DNA of 8,108 nt from Saprospiraceae bacterium (lineage in GTDB: Bacteria; Bacteroidota; Bacteroidia; Chitinophagales; Saprospiraceae), in contig JALZVB010000096.1 of the NCBI GenBank assembly GCA_023300835.1, positions 1-8,108 on the forward strand, written 5' to 3'. Below the pieces are notes generated by a model that saw nothing but the letters and a program-made list of their open reading frames with translations, was not told where the DNA came from and did no database searches. Made by a program: the position numbers and the translations under genes. Of this stretch, positions 7,049 to 8,108 are shown in pieces (positions within the stretch are counted from its first letter, which is position 1; the number at the start of each line of letters is the position of its first letter).

Positions 7049-7545
7049 TGATTCCTGATTCCCTTAGGGGTATATATATTCTTAACAACTGTATTCTCCA
7101 TACTCACTTCATTCCATTTCATAACAGTTGATTCAAGATGAATAATGCCACAGGTAGGAACATTACTAATAACGTTATGTTGAAACATATTAGCAAAAGA
7201 TGTGATTGTCGGATTATGGCTAAAGTAAGCAGGAAAACTGACACTTTCATCTTGAGAAACGATCAGATCTAACCACTCTTCTTCAGATCCGAAATACAAT
7301 TCCGTTTCAATATTAATTTCTACAAGCATCTCTGAATATACTTCACCAAAAGCCTGTGCAGTTGTAAATGCTCGTCTCGCTGGACTCGAGATAATATGCG
7401 TAAGCTTATGCCCACTGTCTAATGCGTATTTGGCCATAAAAGGGGCATCCTTTTTGCCTCTGTTATTAAGTGGTCTTTCTTTATCAGAAAGATTTGGTTC
7501 ATCCCAAGATGACTTTGCATGCCTTACAAGAAAGAATTCTTTCAT
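7045..7545 (-). CDS. sixA: SixA-type phosphohistidine phosphatase (histidine phosphatase superfamily)
   Basis: Cytosolic branch-1 histidine phosphatase. The family forms a phosphohistidine intermediate on the RHG histidine; E. coli SixA removes phosphate from histidine of phosphotransfer proteins. Here 166 residues match SixA size (about 160) and lack the insertions of phosphoglycerate mutases. Motifs: FFLVRHAKSSW with Arg8 and nucleophile His9, RPLNNRGKKDAP (24-35), SSPARRAFTTA with Arg57, and FSHNPTIT with second catalytic His110. The RHAKSSW form is the usual SixA-like variant. It is first in a minus-strand series, overlaps the lipoprotein gene by 4 nt, and is followed by a response regulator and histidine kinase. 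The protein it acts on is not evident, and small-molecule phosphatase activity remains possible. The ATG at 7545 gives the motif at the very N-terminus, as expected. No Shine-Dalgarno is visible. Confidence 0.9.
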   Translation of the reverse strand: MKEFFLVRHAKSSWDEPNLSDKERPLNNRGKKDAPFMAKYALDSGHKLTHIISSPARRAFTTAQAFGEVYSEMLVEINIETELYFGSEEEWLDLIVSQDESVSFPAYFSHNPTITSFANMFQHNVISNVPTCGIIHLESTVMKWNEVSMENTVVKNIYTPKGIRNQ

Positions 7546-7598
7546 ATGTATAATTAAAGGCCAAAAAATGTTGATTAATAGTTAGTTACTATATTTAT

Positions 7599-7631
7599 AT
7601 AGGCACTATTGAAGTCGAAAATACTGCCTAT
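7599..7631. repeat. 7-bp perfect inverted repeat, hairpin-like
   Basis: ATAGGCA (7599-7605) and TGCCTAT (7625-7631) are perfect inverted repeats separated by 19 nt. On the plus strand the right arm runs straight into a T-run (7631-7635). It resembles a small terminator or an operator-like site in the leader of the SixA-like gene. No plus-strand gene upstream in the intergenic DNA would need such a terminator. Confidence 0.35.
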
Positions 7632-7636
7632 TTTTG
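7629..7636 (+). promoter_or_regulatory. possible -7 box ahead of the right-edge gene
   Basis: TATTTTTG matches TAnnTTTG and is identical to the box in front of the M23 gene. The nearest TTG upstream (7609-7611) leaves a 17-nt spacer, shorter than usual. It overlaps the right arm of the 7599-7631 inverted repeat and lies about 115 nt before the reading frame opens, so a promoter role is only tentative. Confidence 0.3.
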
Positions 7637-7672
7637 AGGTTTGAAACTTGATTTTAATTTATTCTTATATAA

Positions 7673-7707
7673 CTCAAAAACTTATCTATTTAGTAAGTAA
7701 ACTTGAG
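7673..7707. repeat. nested imperfect inverted repeat
   Basis: CTCAA (7673-7677) pairs with TTGAG (7703-7707), and inside it ACTTA (7680-7684) pairs with TAAGT (7694-7698), with an A-rich internal loop between the stems. It could be a regulator site or a leader RNA structure upstream of the right-edge gene. In DNA this AT-rich chance occurrence is possible. Confidence 0.25.
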
Positions 7708-7753
7708 AAATAATACAGTGTCATTTTTAATCAAAATTAACGTACCCAATTAA

Positions 7754-8108
7754 ATACTCTTTCTTATCAACAAGCGAACCACTAAGTTTCAGATCAAAGA
7801 CATTCTCACGCAGTTAGAAGCAGATGAAATTAAAACATTTGTAAGTCAATACGCTAAGAACAATAAGGCCTTTAATGTTGCCTTCAAAGCACATTTTATT
7901 TCAAAAATAAGCTTAGAGGAGCCTGAAACTAAATACCGTAAGATACTTAACGAGATTATTAAGCCAAAGACCTTAAGTAACTCCAAGATAAGTCAGGCTG
8001 ATAATAAAGTTATATCGATAGTTATCTCAGATTTCAACTATCAGATGAAGGATCTATTGAGTACTCAGAATTACAAAGAGGCTTTCTTTATTACTAAAGA
8101 ATCATTAG
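7754..8108 (+). CDS. unrecognised protein, N-terminal part, no standard start codon (runs off the right edge)
   Basis: An open frame of 118 codons continues past the right edge. Such length without a stop in DNA this AT-rich is strong evidence of coding, and the product has sensible composition: soluble, helical, rich in Lys, Glu, Ile and Leu. It reads FQIKDILTQLEADEIKTFV, then SQYAKNNKAFNVAFKAHF, and later KYRKILNEIIKPKTLS and VISIVISDFNYQMKDLL. This looks like successive amphipathic helices, perhaps an alpha-helical repeat. I do not recognise the family. The frame opens after TAA (7751-7753) and has no ATG, GTG or TTG until ATG at 8044, well inside the conserved-looking part. Candidates are non-standard starts such as ATA 7754, ATC 7766 or ATT 7802. 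A GTG at 7718 is in frame but blocked by that TAA. Either a rare start codon is used, or the 5' end is damaged by mutation or sequencing error. No other gene is visible in this stretch. Confidence 0.6.
   Translation, partial: MLFLINKRTTKFQIKDILTQLEADEIKTFVSQYAKNNKAFNVAFKAHFISKISLEEPETKYRKILNEIIKPKTLSNSKISQADNKVISIVISDFNYQMKDLLSTQNYKEAFFITKESL

Larger units (their letters stand above)
7546..7753. other. divergent intergenic region with two inverted repeats
   Basis: Very AT-rich DNA between the SixA-like gene and the right-edge reading frame, with no coding potential in any frame. It contains the inverted repeats listed separately at 7599-7631 and 7673-7707. A minus-strand TAATTTTG (7739-7732) fits the -7 consensus but has no good -33 partner and would leave a leader of about 180 nt for the SixA-like gene. 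A plus-strand TATTTTTG lies at 7629-7636. Confidence 0.6.

Noticed and set aside
1..8108. Mobile element, CRISPR array, defence island, tRNA or rRNA
   Set aside because: No transposase or integrase motifs, no regularly spaced repeats, no terminal inverted repeats with target duplications, and no structured RNA gene were seen; the recognised genes are ordinary chromosomal types.

Overview
The window looks like chromosomal core sequence from a member of the Bacteroidota. It is AT-rich (roughly 35-38% GC by eye) and gene starts lack clear Shine-Dalgarno sequences. Two exact matches to the Bacteroidota -7 box TAnnTTTG lie in front of genes. The protein types also fit: a very large TamB/AsmA-type envelope protein of the Bacteroidota style, a dihydropteroate synthase with the SSRPGAE variant motif, a MepM-like M23 peptidase with GPHVCFRF in place of GPHLHFE, and a small DUF4296-like lipoprotein. 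I cannot name the genus.

Layout, left to right. Positions 1-2547 (minus) hold the first 849 codons of a TamB-like protein that continues past the left edge. Just upstream of it on the same strand is folP (3460-2624). A 152-bp divergent intergenic region then separates folP from a plus-strand, membrane-anchored M23 endopeptidase (3613-4878). The peptidase meets a minus-strand sensor kinase tail to tail with a 4-nt overlap. The kinase (5927-4875) is preceded on the same strand by its OmpR/PhoB-type response regulator (6623-5943), a DUF4296-like lipoprotein (7048-6686) and a SixA-type phosphohistidine phosphatase (7545-7045). These four genes form a compact minus-strand cluster that may be one operon. 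From about 7754 to the right edge, a plus-strand reading frame of an unrecognised family runs out of the window; it has no ATG, GTG or TTG near its beginning.

Functionally the window combines envelope construction (TamB-like lipid or outer-membrane protein transport, peptidoglycan cutting), folate synthesis, and a membrane-linked two-component system with a nearby enzyme class known to remove phosphate from histidine. The SixA/kinase proximity is the most suggestive link, but it rests on position only. I found no mobile element, CRISPR array, tRNA or rRNA, and no convincing evidence for a wholly new system. The oddest items are the start-less right-edge gene, the His-to-Cys change at a zinc-ligand position of the M23 enzyme, and several small inverted repeats in intergenic DNA.
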